Source of the DNA: CANLBN01 sp047638515
GTDB taxonomy: Bacteria; Pseudomonadota; Gammaproteobacteria; Pseudomonadales; Cellvibrionaceae
Reading direction: 5' to 3'
Length of the DNA stretch: 31,223 bases
Assembly: GCA_047638515.1 (NCBI GenBank)
Contig: JBLIME010000005.1
Location: forward strand, 1 to 31,223
Position 1 is the first letter of the stretch. The number at the start of each line of letters is the position of its first letter. Under the pieces are notes generated by a model. It searched no databases. It saw only the letters and a program-made list of their open reading frames with translations, and was not told where the DNA came from. The translations under genes were made by a program, and so were the position numbers. Positions 9,267-18,026 of this stretch are shown here, in pieces.

Positions 9267-11123
9267 CAGAGGGGATGTTATCAGGGAGCTAATTTTATCG
9301 ATCCTTTTCTATTTCTCGTTGCGCTGTTAGAACTACTGTTGAAACGACTGTCAGGTCGCCGTTGAATCACTGTTAACCAATTTACTAGCGTGTTTATCGG
9401 CCTCTTTTTTTGCGTTACCTACAGAGTCGTTATTTCACAAACCGTTATTTAAAAAGATACTATTTAGGAAGACCTTGTCAGAGCCCTTGTTACGGACCTT
9501 GGAGACTAGGGCTAAACACGCTTTTAATAGGCCTGTCTCAAGCCATGGCGTAACAATGTTCAACCGCCATCACCATCACTCACCATACATTGACCGCGGC
9601 AGCCTGAGTCAATTGACGGCTCGCCATAAAGCGAGCACTACTGAGCTATTTTGTGCAAGTGGGTGGCTTGACTCAAGTTAAACTATTTTGCAAAATTTGA
9701 GCTGTAGTAGTGATGTAACCAAGCCTAATCGTGAGCTTTACTAACACCACGTTAACTTACTATGAAGGCCATATGATTCGAAAGCTAAGCAGCTGTCTCA
9801 TCACCTTTTAAATGGAGCGAATTAATTCACACTTGATCAACACATAATGACATAAATACCCACATCATCAAGCTGATAAAAAATGCGCTCACCCTCGCCT
9901 TCCTTCTCCACGTCTCCCTCTTAGGCCAATTTTTGCTTTTTTCTTCTCAAACTAGAAATTCCTTGCTGTTACGGAGCTTCTTACTGACAACGACGCCTCA
10001 ACTCAGCATCTCACCCTCGCCGCTTGGTAGCGCAATAGTTTAGCAGACTCTACTTGTAAGAAAGAGTCAAACTATTGCTGAAGAAAGTTTGATCGATAAT
10101 ATTCGGTGTTGCGACATCACTCAAGCTTAGCGGCATAGTATTCACCTGCAGCTATGATCTTCTCCTGTTGCCCTTTCGACTGATTTTCTTATTGTGTAAA
10201 CTTGTGCTTATCGATGCAAAGAGCACATTTTAACTCGCCCCATTTTTTCTAGTGGTTACTACTTTGTGGGAGTTCAGCACTTGTCTGACGGACCTTCCGA
10301 TTAGCTGCGATCGTCAACGATTTTTGACGAAGTCAACACCCTTGAATAGCCGTCTTTAATAACTGGCCTTAATAATTATCGCTGTTTGCGTAAGCCCTTC
10401 ATTTATCGATTCCGAATCACCGGCACTTGTTTTATAATTAGTGTTATAAAAAATTCTTAATCGTGGTTTTTTACGTCTGCTAATGGTTCCTTGCCGCTTA
10501 TGTTGGCCCATCTCCGATATTATTTTTTATACGGCAACGGGGCGTTGACTAAGCATGTAAACTAGCCGAGCCAGAACCGATATCGGGTGCCTTTGTGGGT
10601 TTATTAACCATAAATTGTAACGGCATATGCCAAACTTTTCGACAGAACCTTGACGATCAAATTTATACGAGATAATCGTAACCATCAGACATGATTATTA
10701 GGACTAACACCAACAAAATCAGCCGCTATAAAAATCTTGCCGGCCCTAAAAACGATCACCGCTATTTAACGTGCTTAAAATTCAACATAGCTTCTCTCTC
10801 TAACAGCCTTGTGATGATCAGCAGAAGTGCTTTACTTCGGCAGTCGAAGGTTACTCCAGACAATGACTGTAGACCGTTACTTCATAGCTAGATCAACTAG
10901 ACCCATTGCAAAAGACAGACTGAAAAATACTGTCCAATTCATAACTTAAACTCTAGTCTGTTGAGGGCTATAAATTCGGCGTGATCGCAGTGATCCCTTT
11001 TCGACAAGTCATAAAGACGACACTGCATTTATAACACTTAGCTTATGAAACGCTTATACTGCTTAAGAAAAAAATTAATCAAACATATCTTTAGTTAATG
11101 ATCATCTTGAAAATGAGCTCCCT
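9267..11123. other. Long gene-poor stretch
   Basis: About 1.86 kb without a gene that I can support. Short open frames occur (9475-9681 plus with a TTG start, 10691-10891 plus), but they lack a ribosome binding site, recognisable domains or convincing composition. A frame at 9837-10130 (plus) is broken by one TAG at 10041 and has no start codon; it encodes a hydrophobic signal-like segment and could be a gene remnant. A bulged hairpin occupies 10032-10078. No tRNA, rRNA or known small RNA pattern was seen. The stretch looks like decayed or non-coding DNA. Confidence 0.5.
10032..10078. repeat. Two-stage inverted repeat (bulged hairpin)
   Basis: The outer arms GCAATAGTTT (10032-10041) and AAACTATTGC (10069-10078) are perfectly complementary. 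Inside them GACTCT (10046-10051) pairs with AGAGTC (10063-10068). A 4-nt bulge lies on the left side, and the apical loop is 11 nt. Sixteen base pairs in 47 nt is unlikely by chance. There is no T-run on either side, so it is not a standard intrinsic terminator. It may be a remnant of a mobile repeat or part of an RNA. Confidence 0.6.
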
Positions 11124-11476
11124 ATGAAAACTAAATTGTTTTTGCGCTAGTTACAATGATTCCATTAGCTGTTGCGAATACAGTAGAACTTGCCACTAGT
11201 GATGACTTGACCGAAGCAGTCGCGGGGAATACCATTCTGGGTAGTATGCAAGCATCTGGAGTGTATGCAGAATATTACGCAGATGGTGGTGTCGTGTATG
11301 GCCACAACTACAATGCTAAATGGTCTATCGATAACAACACCATGTGCTGGATTTACGTAGGCAGCCCAAAAGATTGTTGGAATGCAACAATAAGCGGCGA
11401 TCAGATAAGTTGGATGAAAGATGGTAAAGGTTTAGGAACCGGCACTATTTTAGTTGGCAATCCAAACAACTTCTAA
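11124..11476 (+). pseudogene. Frameshifted small secreted protein (DUF995-like)
   Basis: The open frame from 11156 encodes about 106 residues with GNTILGSMQ, YYADGGVVYG, WSIDNNTMCWIY and DCWNATISGDQISW, ending GNPNNF. It recalls small periplasmic DUF995-type proteins of unknown role. Upstream, ATGAAAACTAAATTG (from 11124) begins in another frame and stops after eight codons. Adding one A to the AAA run at about 11133-11135 would join them into a classic signal peptide, MKTKIVFALVTMIPLAVAN. The likely reading is therefore a one-base deletion in a homopolymer, either a true inactivating mutation or a sequencing error. The two cysteines (in MCWIY and DCWN) could form a disulfide in the exported protein. 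No strong ribosome binding site is visible. Confidence 0.65.
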
Positions 11477-12285
11477 GCATTTACATGTCTATCTATTAGG
11501 ATTTTTATGCAACAGACACTAGTCAGCGTCTCAGAATATTTACTGCTGCGACAATTTTCTAATGTACTGTTAAAGTCAAGATTACCTAGGAAGACGCGTA
11601 TAATAACGTTATCTTCGTCACCGTTCTCTGGAGCCGATCGTTGTAAAATTCATGAGCTTCAATGGAAACGGAGACCTAACGGGCGCCACATCGTCACATC
11701 GTCACATCGTCACATCGTCACATCATATTTTTTTAACCTCCCCCGTATATTTGTAACTATCTTGCAAAAAATTTTCTATCTGTAAGTAGACACAATAAGT
11801 CAAAGCGTCAACAAGATAGGTCAAACCTTTAAGCACAGAAACGGTCAAGGTAGCGATATGTTATGGTAGTCCACTGCATTTAAGTTCGCCATCATAGGTG
11901 ATAGAAAATTCGCAAAAACAGTTTGAATCCGTCGTTTACCCGCAGCGGCTGTTGCTAAAGATAATGCCGTAAAAAGTCACCAGCGCGTGATTTTTTGTGA
12001 TCATGGCGCTGCTGTCTGAGTGTTATTTTAGAATTTTACCTGGATAACTTTATCTAAAATCTTTCTTTAGAGTGTTATATCGAGTTTATTACTAATAAAA
12101 AGGCGACATACACATAGAGTAATTCAACGATAAGAATGTGTCTCAACAACCGTAGTTTACCCACGTCAACAGCTCACAATTATATGTCGATAGCCAACAG
12201 TAACCATTACGAAAAAGTTAGAGTAAAGTCATCAATCATATAAAAGAAATCAATTTTCAAACAATAAAACCGTAGGAGATCGTTA
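11477..12285. other. Intergenic stretch with tandem repeat
   Basis: About 0.8 kb without a supported gene. An ATG frame at 11507-11785 (plus) has an AGGA sequence upstream, but it runs through the 8-bp tandem repeat, has no recognisable family and an unconvincing composition, so I do not call it. A 9-bp direct repeat GAGTGTTAT occurs at 12018-12026 and 12070-12078, and TTTTAGA/TCTAAAA arms lie between them. The last 40 bases are AT-rich and lead to the strong ribosome binding site of the next gene, so its promoter should lie at about 12180-12260. Confidence 0.45.
11687..11726. repeat. 8-bp tandem repeat, five units
   Basis: Four perfect copies of CACATCGT (11687-11718) are followed by a fifth with one change, CACATCAT (11719-11726). 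An 8-bp period shifts the reading frame with each unit. Such an array inside a coding gene would allow phase variation by slipped-strand mispairing, but here no convincing gene spans it. It is far too short and regular to be a CRISPR array. Confidence 0.85.
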
Positions 12286-12729
12286 ATGAGTGATCAAAAC
12301 AGTGTATTTTATTATTTAGATGCCGTAGATTTAAGAGAATTTGAAGAAAACTCAAGACCAGACGATCGAGAACTGATTGTTGCCGATGGAAAAACACTCT
12401 TTAGAGTTGAAAAATATATCCCCGAATATGAGTTTTTAAGAGTCAGATTTATACTGACGGCACTGGTCAAGGATTTTGGGTTACCTGCTATTCGTTACAC
12501 CGACGCCATTGCGCTCACAATCTATTCAATGGTGATTGAAGGCGATACCAAGGGGTCGGTAGAGGCCAAGCATATTATCAATACTGAACTGTCTCTTCTC
12601 GTTCAGCATCTGGTAAACGACGATAACCAAGATGAGGACAACGAGAGAGAGCTGTATGAAACAACACTAGAATTGGTAACAAAAAGATGGCAAGAATATA
12701 TATCTGCACCCAGTGAATTTATCTTTTAG
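12286..12729 (+). CDS. Hypothetical acidic protein
   Basis: 147-residue protein that I do not recognise. The start is well supported by TAGGAG about eight bases upstream of the ATG. No signal peptide or membrane segment is visible, so it is probably cytoplasmic. It is acidic throughout, with an Asp/Asn/Glu-rich stretch NDDNQDEDNEREL at about 110-122 between two predicted helical parts (85-108 and 122-138). It appears to be transcribed alone: the previous gene is about 0.8 kb away and a weak terminator lies about 250 nt downstream. The surrounding region is gene-poor, which fits an accessory gene. Confidence 0.7.
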   Translation: MSDQNSVFYYLDAVDLREFEENSRPDDRELIVADGKTLFRVEKYIPEYEFLRVRFILTALVKDFGLPAIRYTDAIALTIYSMVIEGDTKGSVEAKHIINTELSLLVQHLVNDDNQDEDNERELYETTLELVTKRWQEYISAPSEFIF

Positions 12730-13168
12730 CATCGCTATTACCGTCAATTAGTATCACTGTCGTTTTGTTTAACCAATAAAATTTTATGCACCAAATAGCT
12801 ATTTTACTGATTTTATATACTGTTATCACTTTGTGATCAATGATTGATTACATACGCTTCCCTACAACTTCGAGCCCTGCGTTCGACTTTTTTGTGTCAT
12901 TGTCCATACTACCGCGCATTTTAGATTAATGCTGCAGACAGTCAAATCAAAAAAACTATTGATGTTCACTATGCGTCTACAGTTGATGCATTCAACTTTT
13001 TTGTTAATCTTATCTTGTAGTCTTCTCTGGACAGGTGAGCCTCATACACTGACTGCTTTGCCGAATCGAATATGAACAATTGTATCAATTAAAAACCTAA
13101 CCTTTAAAAAGCAGAGATGAGACTCTCTCTAACATTTAAACTAGGTTGGGTCTGATTATAGTTGCTAA
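12730..13168. other. Convergent intergenic region
   Basis: 439 nt between the plus-strand hypothetical gene and the minus-strand YitT gene. The only structure I see is a short plus-strand hairpin followed by Ts at 12981-13002. No gene is supported; the plus-strand open frame at 13162-13356 is mostly antisense to the YitT gene. Confidence 0.5.
12981..13002 (+). terminator. Weak putative intrinsic terminator
   Basis: AGTTGA (12981-12986) and TCAACT (12992-12997) form a 6-bp stem with a 5-nt loop, followed directly by five Ts and then GTT. The stem is AT-rich and lies about 250 nt beyond the stop of the hypothetical gene at 12729, so it is only a candidate end of that transcript. Confidence 0.4.
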
Positions 13169-13789
13169 CTAACCGATATGGTAACGACCTGGTTTGTGGC
13201 CAAAAGCAACCACAATATTCATCGATATCGCACCTACTATTGACAACAACAGCAAATCTAATGGAACTAGAAAGAATCCTAGCGCTACAATACAGACGTC
13301 AACCGACATTTGAAACTTACCCGCATTTAAACCAAAACGATTCTGTACATATTTAGACAGTACTCCTAAACCCCCAAGGCTAGAAACATGTCGGAACATA
13401 ATTAAGATTCCCATACCGATAAGCAAGCCGCCGGCAATTGCTGAAAAATAGGGGTTAAGATTTTTCAATTCAAAAACATAGTGTAGATTATCAGTGCAAA
13501 ATGACACGATAGTGACTGATGCAAAAGTATTCAAGGTAAACCGTTTGCCCATGCGCGTCCAAGCAAGATAATAAAACGGTAGATTAACCAGAAAAAAGAG
13601 CTGACCAAAAGATAACGGCACAATATGTTGCAACATCAATGCAATACCCGCTGTACCGCCGGTTAAAAAGCCGCAATACTTGAAAAAATAAATACCCAAA
13701 GAGACAAATAGAGATGCCATTGTTAGAGCCAGAATATCTTCCCTGATTGAATGATAAGTTTTTGGCTGAATCTCATTTAGCATAGACAT
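13169..13789 (-). CDS. YitT family (DUF161) membrane protein
   Basis: About 206 residues, integral to the inner membrane with five or six hydrophobic segments. It carries the DUF161 signature FLTGGTAGIALMLQHI near residues 40-55, then GQLFFLVNLPFYYLAWTRMG and GGLLIGMGILIMFRHVSSLGG. It lacks the C-terminal soluble DUF2179 domain of Bacillus YitT, as is common for the short proteobacterial form. The function is unknown; a transporter role is often proposed. I chose the ATG at 13789 because TTGAGG lies 11 bases upstream; the longer frame from 13810 has no ribosome binding site. It is a single gene facing the upstream hypothetical gene. Confidence 0.85.
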   Translation of the reverse strand: MSMLNEIQPKTYHSIREDILALTMASLFVSLGIYFFKYCGFLTGGTAGIALMLQHIVPLSFGQLFFLVNLPFYYLAWTRMGKRFTLNTFASVTIVSFCTDNLHYVFELKNLNPYFSAIAGGLLIGMGILIMFRHVSSLGGLGVLSKYVQNRFGLNAGKFQMSVDVCIVALGFFLVPLDLLLLSIVGAISMNIVVAFGHKPGRYHIG

Positions 13790-13810
13790 ACATCGCGATA
13801 CCTCAATCAT

Positions 13811-14898
13811 TACTAGAGTAGAGTTAGAATATTACATATTAAAAATTACTTTCATCATCGTCTTTACTGTTAAATTAATATTAAGGGCAAAACATAAAGT
13901 CACCTCACTATTGATAATTAACCACGCATAATTCGTTTGATAAGATCTTTTCTGTAGGTGTATGGTATAACCAAGTTATCAATGTAAATATATCTATCGA
14001 GTGTGGCCCAGTTTAAAGATAATCTAAAAACCTATGTATGACGAATAATTTTAGTAGTTTTAACGAGACCGGTTATTAGATATCGAGCAACTTTTCGAAC
14101 TCGAGACACCCGTGTGGAAAAGCGCACAGGCAAAAACTTTGTTATCTCCTGCAAAAAAATCTGCACGATAAAGGTGAAGCAGTGAAAACTGCTCACTCAA
14201 CTGCAAGCCATTAACAAAACACTGAATAGAATCCATCAAACGATGGATTAGACGAGTTCATTAGTAGTTGACGGCGGCAGTTAAAATGCTCGTGGAGACC
14301 TTAACATTAGAGAAAAAAGTCATACAGAACTCTTTGCGAGCAGACCCAGTAGCCGATTCGCTCGAGCCTGCTACCAATTTAGGCAGTACAAAAGAGCTGT
14401 GCCGCAAGCCCACTAAGTTTGTATCTAGTTAGGTAAGCACAGAGACTCTACCCAAATTGATTTTTGCTAGTGTATAAGATCAACGATCAATAGGTTGATC
14501 TTTCTGTGATCGATGCACACTGTGATGAGGCTAAGCTGGCGGTACTTAAGCAATATTAAGACGCTCGTCACCGGCTGCTTTAAGCCGCGTTCAGATTAAT
14601 TCTAGCGTCAAAAGCTGAGCCTTCCCACAATGCTTCAGGGCACGACTTATCTGTAACCGAAAAATGTTTGTTTTCATAAAAATCTACAGTTAAACGTCGT
14701 TGCACTACTCTTTAGCGCTGACGATTAAAATTCAATCCCCTTAAAACAGGACATAACTATTATGAGCATAAAAAATTATTGTGTCATTTATCTTCACTTT
14801 CACGATGACAAGAATACCTCTTCAGGCCGCTTTGAAAGTCGTCAATCAGATCGTGGTGTCCAGGCCAAGAACTCTTCATATCAGCGGGAGCGAATCTT
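13811..14898. other. Long intergenic stretch with several hairpins
   Basis: Nearly 1.1 kb without a gene that I can support. Compact inverted repeats cluster in 14178-14502: AGCAGT-GAAA-ACTGCT (14178-14193), AATCCATC-AAAC-GATGGATT (14230-14249), a wider pair AACTGC/GCAGTT (14199-14204 with 14277-14282) enclosing the second hairpin, and AAGATCAAC/GTTGATCTT (14476-14502). This could be an unannotated structured RNA or chance plus decay. No reading frame of good quality covers it. Bases 14860-14898 form the leader of the next gene. Confidence 0.45.
14476..14502. repeat. Perfect 9-bp inverted repeat
   Basis: AAGATCAAC (14476-14484) and GTTGATCTT (14494-14502) are exact reverse complements separated by 9 nt. 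Several GATC sites cluster here and just downstream. The symmetry would suit a dimeric regulator, but the nearest gene start is about 400 nt away. A short T-rich stretch after the right arm makes a weak plus-strand terminator possible. Confidence 0.5.
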
Positions 14899-15699
14899 AT
14901 GATAAAAGACCCTCGCATCTCTAGATTGTTTGATTTAGTCAAGGCGGCAGTTAATCCGCCCCCCGGCACTGCGCGAGTGACGCTAGCGTTGATGATGGGA
15001 CTTATGTGCCACGCAACTTTTGCCATTGCTATTATAGCGATGATCGCCGCCATGTTTTTTGGTCTTAGCGAGAGCTTTGGGACTGTTACTTGGCCTTGGG
15101 CCGTACCCGTCAATTTATTATTAATCATACAGTTCCCAGCTATTCATTCTATTTTGCTAACCAAACGCGGCAGAAAGTTCTTATCGAGCTTAATTCCTGG
15201 CCCGCATGGTGAGACACTTGCAACTACAACCTATGCCTTTATCGCTTCGTTACAGCTGCTAGCTTTATTCGCACTATGGACACCCTCGGGTATCGTGTGG
15301 TGGCGAGCTGAGGGAGCTAGTTTTTGGATCATCACAACTGCCTATGCAGCAAGTTGGCTGCTGTTAACAAAAGCGAGCTTCGATGCAGGAGCTGAAGTTC
15401 AGTCTGGTGCGCTTGGCTGGATGTCGTTGCTGGGACGGATTCGCCCAATATTTCCCGACATGCCAACACAGGGGATGTTTCGTCTGATACGCCAACCAAT
15501 TTATGCCGCATTTGCCCTAACGCTATGGCTAGTACCTGTGTGGACACCTGACCAACTATTACTAGCCATAGCCTATACCGTCTATTGTCTACTTGCACCG
15601 GTACTGAAAGAGCGACGCTTCGCCGAGCGTTATGGTAAACGCTTTCAACGTTATCGCGCTAATACACCCTATTTTCTGCCACGCTTGCCTCGTAAATAA
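14899..15699 (+). CDS. Isoprenylcysteine-methyltransferase-like membrane protein (MddA/NnrU-like)
   Basis: 266-residue polytopic membrane protein with about six hydrophobic segments. The C-terminal quarter has the ICMT/PEMT signature: RLIRQPIYAAF, then ERRFAERYGKRFQRYRANTPY and a final FLPR, which in this superfamily bind S-adenosylmethionine. An internal IQFPAIHSIL segment resembles the QHS region of MddA (methanethiol S-methyltransferase) and NnrU-type relatives, and the length also fits MddA. The methyl acceptor is unknown; a thiol is possible. The start is supported by GGGAG ten bases upstream of the ATG. It is isolated, with gene-poor DNA on both sides. Confidence 0.75.
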   Translation: MIKDPRISRLFDLVKAAVNPPPGTARVTLALMMGLMCHATFAIAIIAMIAAMFFGLSESFGTVTWPWAVPVNLLLIIQFPAIHSILLTKRGRKFLSSLIPGPHGETLATTTYAFIASLQLLALFALWTPSGIVWWRAEGASFWIITTAYAASWLLLTKASFDAGAEVQSGALGWMSLLGRIRPIFPDMPTQGMFRLIRQPIYAAFALTLWLVPVWTPDQLLLAIAYTVYCLLAPVLKERRFAERYGKRFQRYRANTPYFLPRLPRK

Positions 15700-16486
15700 A
15701 TTGACTCCTGCAGCCCCCCAGTAATAAACAATTTTAGTGCGTATCGATTGTCTCTATGAAAAAGAATCGAGTGAGTAGAGGCAACGAGAGGCTGGTAAAG
15801 CGAATTATTTACTAAGTAGCCTATAATCTTTTTATCGGGGTGTAAGCACAAAAATGTGACCAGCAGCTGCTAAATCAAGAGATCGATAAACCAAGGGACT
15901 GCCAGACCAAGTGACTTCATGGCTTTCTCTCTCGTACTTGTTTTGGGTAGAGAATATTTCATCAACGGAGCTACCCCAGGCTCGCGTTCTAGCTAAAAGA
16001 GATTGTGCGCAAGCGGCTATCAAAATATCTATCAATAGCTGCAGGAACATCCACTCAACATTAATTGCCGCTTTAGCTCACACACAGACTAGCAATATTG
16101 CATTCTGAATTAAACCTGCGATTGATATCATCGCTGCTTACAAGCGCTTAAGTGGATCGCAAATAAGTCAGAAAACTGCTCTAAACTTGGCTCATTCGCT
16201 TGCGGACAGCATAGGTTCAATCAAGACCATTGTATTTTTCAAGTCTATATCTACATTCAGAAAGTTAGAATCTTCGCTATCATTACAGTTAGGTTGTTAT
16301 TAGCAATTAAAGAAATAGATTCTCTGTTTTCATTGGGGTGCGTATCGTTGGGAGCTACGCTCACTGGTTGGTCGAGCGCAAGGAAATATTGCTGAACACA
16401 CGTAGACTCATCTAATCGCAACGTTTGATACCCAGTAATAATTAGCAAGCCTACCGATTAGCCTAGAGTAAGATCATAGTTAGACG
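15700..16486. other. Gene-poor interval with possible gene remnant
   Basis: 787 nt without a confident gene. On the minus strand, 15832-16050 is open for 72 codons and has rather protein-like composition in its second half (SHEVTWSGSPLVYRSLDLAA), but I cannot assign a family and the start has no good ribosome binding site; it may be a remnant. A second minus frame at 16257-16448 (63 codons) is no better supported. No clear terminator was found after the methyltransferase gene. Confidence 0.35.
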
Positions 16487-17215
16487 TCACTGCCGATAAG
16501 AACTGCCTTTTTTGTTGAGCATTTCTTTTAACTGTTCAAAGTGAGCGTGCGACTGTCCGTGAAAGTTATCCCAACTCTCCGCTGTTTCTTGCGCCAACTT
16601 ATGGGGTAAGACATTCAGTGACTGCCCCGTTGAATAAGCTAGCACCATGGTCTTACAAGCTTTTTCCAGATAATAAAGATCCTCGAATGTATCGGCAACC
16701 GTGTCTCCGATGACGGTAACTCCATGATTACCCATCATCAAGGCTTTTTTACCGGCGAAGCTATTTGTTATCCGGATACCTTCTCGATCACTAGAGGCTA
16801 TTCCTGAAAAATTAGAGTCATAAGCAATGCGCTCGTAAAAACGTGCAGTGTTATTATCGATCGGAAGTATACGGGGATCTTTCAATGTCGACAGTGCCGT
16901 CGCATAAGGGGGATGAACGTGCAGAATGACGCGGGCCTGTAATAGTAATCCGTGCATACTGCCATGAATACTCCATGCAGAAATATCTGGGGCTTGATCG
17001 GTCTGCATAACGCTGTCGTCCTCACTGTCGAGCAGCTGCAGATTACTGGCAGTCACATTGCTAAAATGCATCCACCGACGATTCATAAGAAAACACTTAC
17101 CGTCTGTCGATACCGCAGCGCTAAGATGATTCGCGACCGACTCATGCATATCCATTTCGTAGATAAGTCGAAAAGCTGCGGCTAAATCAACTCTCAGTTC
17201 ATGTTCTGTTTGCAT
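16487..17215 (-). CDS. Class II aldolase/adducin family protein
   Basis: About 242 residues. The zinc-binding pattern of class II aldolases is present: HVHPPY (H99, H101) and GNHGV (H164), with SVANHLSAAV near residue 30 forming the conserved N-terminal loop. The catalytic Glu that fuculose-phosphate aldolase carries before the HxH motif is not evident (SAWSIHG at 79-85), as in many adducin-like members. A metal-dependent lyase or a diverged non-aldolase role are both possible; the substrate is unknown. I chose the ATG at 17215 because TAGGTGA lies seven bases upstream; the GTG nine bases earlier is itself part of that ribosome binding site. It stands alone on the minus strand. Confidence 0.83.
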   Translation of the reverse strand: MQTEHELRVDLAAAFRLIYEMDMHESVANHLSAAVSTDGKCFLMNRRWMHFSNVTASNLQLLDSEDDSVMQTDQAPDISAWSIHGSMHGLLLQARVILHVHPPYATALSTLKDPRILPIDNNTARFYERIAYDSNFSGIASSDREGIRITNSFAGKKALMMGNHGVTVIGDTVADTFEDLYYLEKACKTMVLAYSTGQSLNVLPHKLAQETAESWDNFHGQSHAHFEQLKEMLNKKGSSYRQ

Positions 17216-17536
17216 TTTGTTCACCTACGTCACTTTGCCGACTTTTTTATACATTCTGTGGACATCTGAAATGAGCGAGCAACAGCGATTTTCATTTTTA
17301 GCAAGCTGCAACCTATTCCTACGACGTCAAGAAATTTTAATTGTCCGATTTGATAAATAGTTTTTATATTTCTCGTAGATATAAAGTTTGATCCCGCTAT
17401 ACGTTGATGCATAGCGTAGCTGCTTTGGTGTAAAAATGTGTTAAGCGTAATTAGTTAAAGAAACGGTTGTAATATAATCTATTGATTTAATGTGATTCGA
17501 CTAGGTAATGAATATTAATTATATAAACCTTGTTAT
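17216..17536. other. Intergenic region upstream of the aldolase gene
   Basis: 321 AT-rich bases. They should hold the promoter of the aldolase gene (minus strand). A minus-strand open frame at 17230-17412 (60 codons) has no recognisable family or convincing start, so I do not call it. No hairpin or repeat of note was found. Confidence 0.4.
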
Positions 17537-17656
17537 TTACAGCTCTGAGAAATCATCGCCCCACTCATCCTCCCCTTCTTCGGTCCACTCATCGGTATCA
17601 TTTACGTCAGCTGCTGCTTGCACTAACTCATTAATTTCTTCTAAGTAATTTTCCAT
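17537..17656 (-). CDS. Small acidic peptide (39 residues), unrecognised
   Basis: ATG to TAA frame of 39 codons. It starts MENYLEEINELVQAAADVND, predicted helical, and continues with a very acidic tail holding two Asp-Glu-Trp triplets (residues 22-24 and 30-32) and ending DDFSEL. About 17 of 39 residues are Asp or Glu and only one hydrophobic block exists, so it would be soluble and strongly anionic. GAGAAG lies 11 bases upstream of the ATG, and an AT-rich promoter-like stretch (TTATATAAT) precedes it. There are no cysteines or a signal peptide. I do not know the family. A peptide-modification precursor, a small regulator or an antitoxin-like mimic are possibilities without direct support. Confidence 0.45.
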   Translation of the reverse strand: MENYLEEINELVQAAADVNDTDEWTEEGEDEWGDDFSEL

Positions 17657-18026
17657 TTGTTTTATTTCTTCTCAATTAATTGATTATATAAGAGATAATA
17701 ACGAATAATTATGACCGTTTTACGACACCATATAATAAGTTCGCGCTTAGAAATAATCCCTTGAGTAGGTACATAAGATTTAATATACGCGTCAATTTAT
17801 TGATAGCTAGTGGCGTCCAACATAATCCGAAGCCACAAGTAAAGACTATGCTATCTTTAAGGACGACTTCTACATCCTATGAAATGACGGGGCGAGAGTA
17901 ACAACAGCATCGTTAATATAATTATGACAGCGAGAATGAGTATTTGGCAAAGCAATGGACATCCCTCGAACCAATAGTTAGAAATCTAACATCGCTCGAG
18001 ATTAATTTTAGCAACAATCAACTTTT
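17657..18026. other. Intergenic region with a weak hairpin
   Basis: 370 nt between the FAH-family gene and the acidic peptide. A two-part inverted repeat lies at 17965-18000: CTCGA (17965-17969) with TCGAG (17996-18000), and inside it GTTAG (17977-17981) with CTAAC (17986-17990). It sits about 30 nt beyond the FAH stop codon and may mark the 3' end of that transcript, but it lacks a T-run. The right end also holds the leader of the small peptide. Confidence 0.4.

Noticed and set aside
9475..9681. 68-codon plus-strand frame with a TTG start and a run of four His
   Set aside because: Weak start, no ribosome binding site and no family; the His run is too short to mean a metal-binding protein.
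11687..11726. Short repeats considered as a CRISPR array
   Set aside because: Units of 8 bp are directly abutting without spacers and no cas genes are present.
15832..16050. 72-codon minus-strand frame with a protein-like second half
   Set aside because: No family assigned, poor start context and no neighbours to support it; kept only as a possible remnant in the gap description.
17965..18000. Hairpin after the FAH gene as an intrinsic terminator
   Set aside because: The stem is interrupted by an internal loop and no T-run follows on the minus strand.
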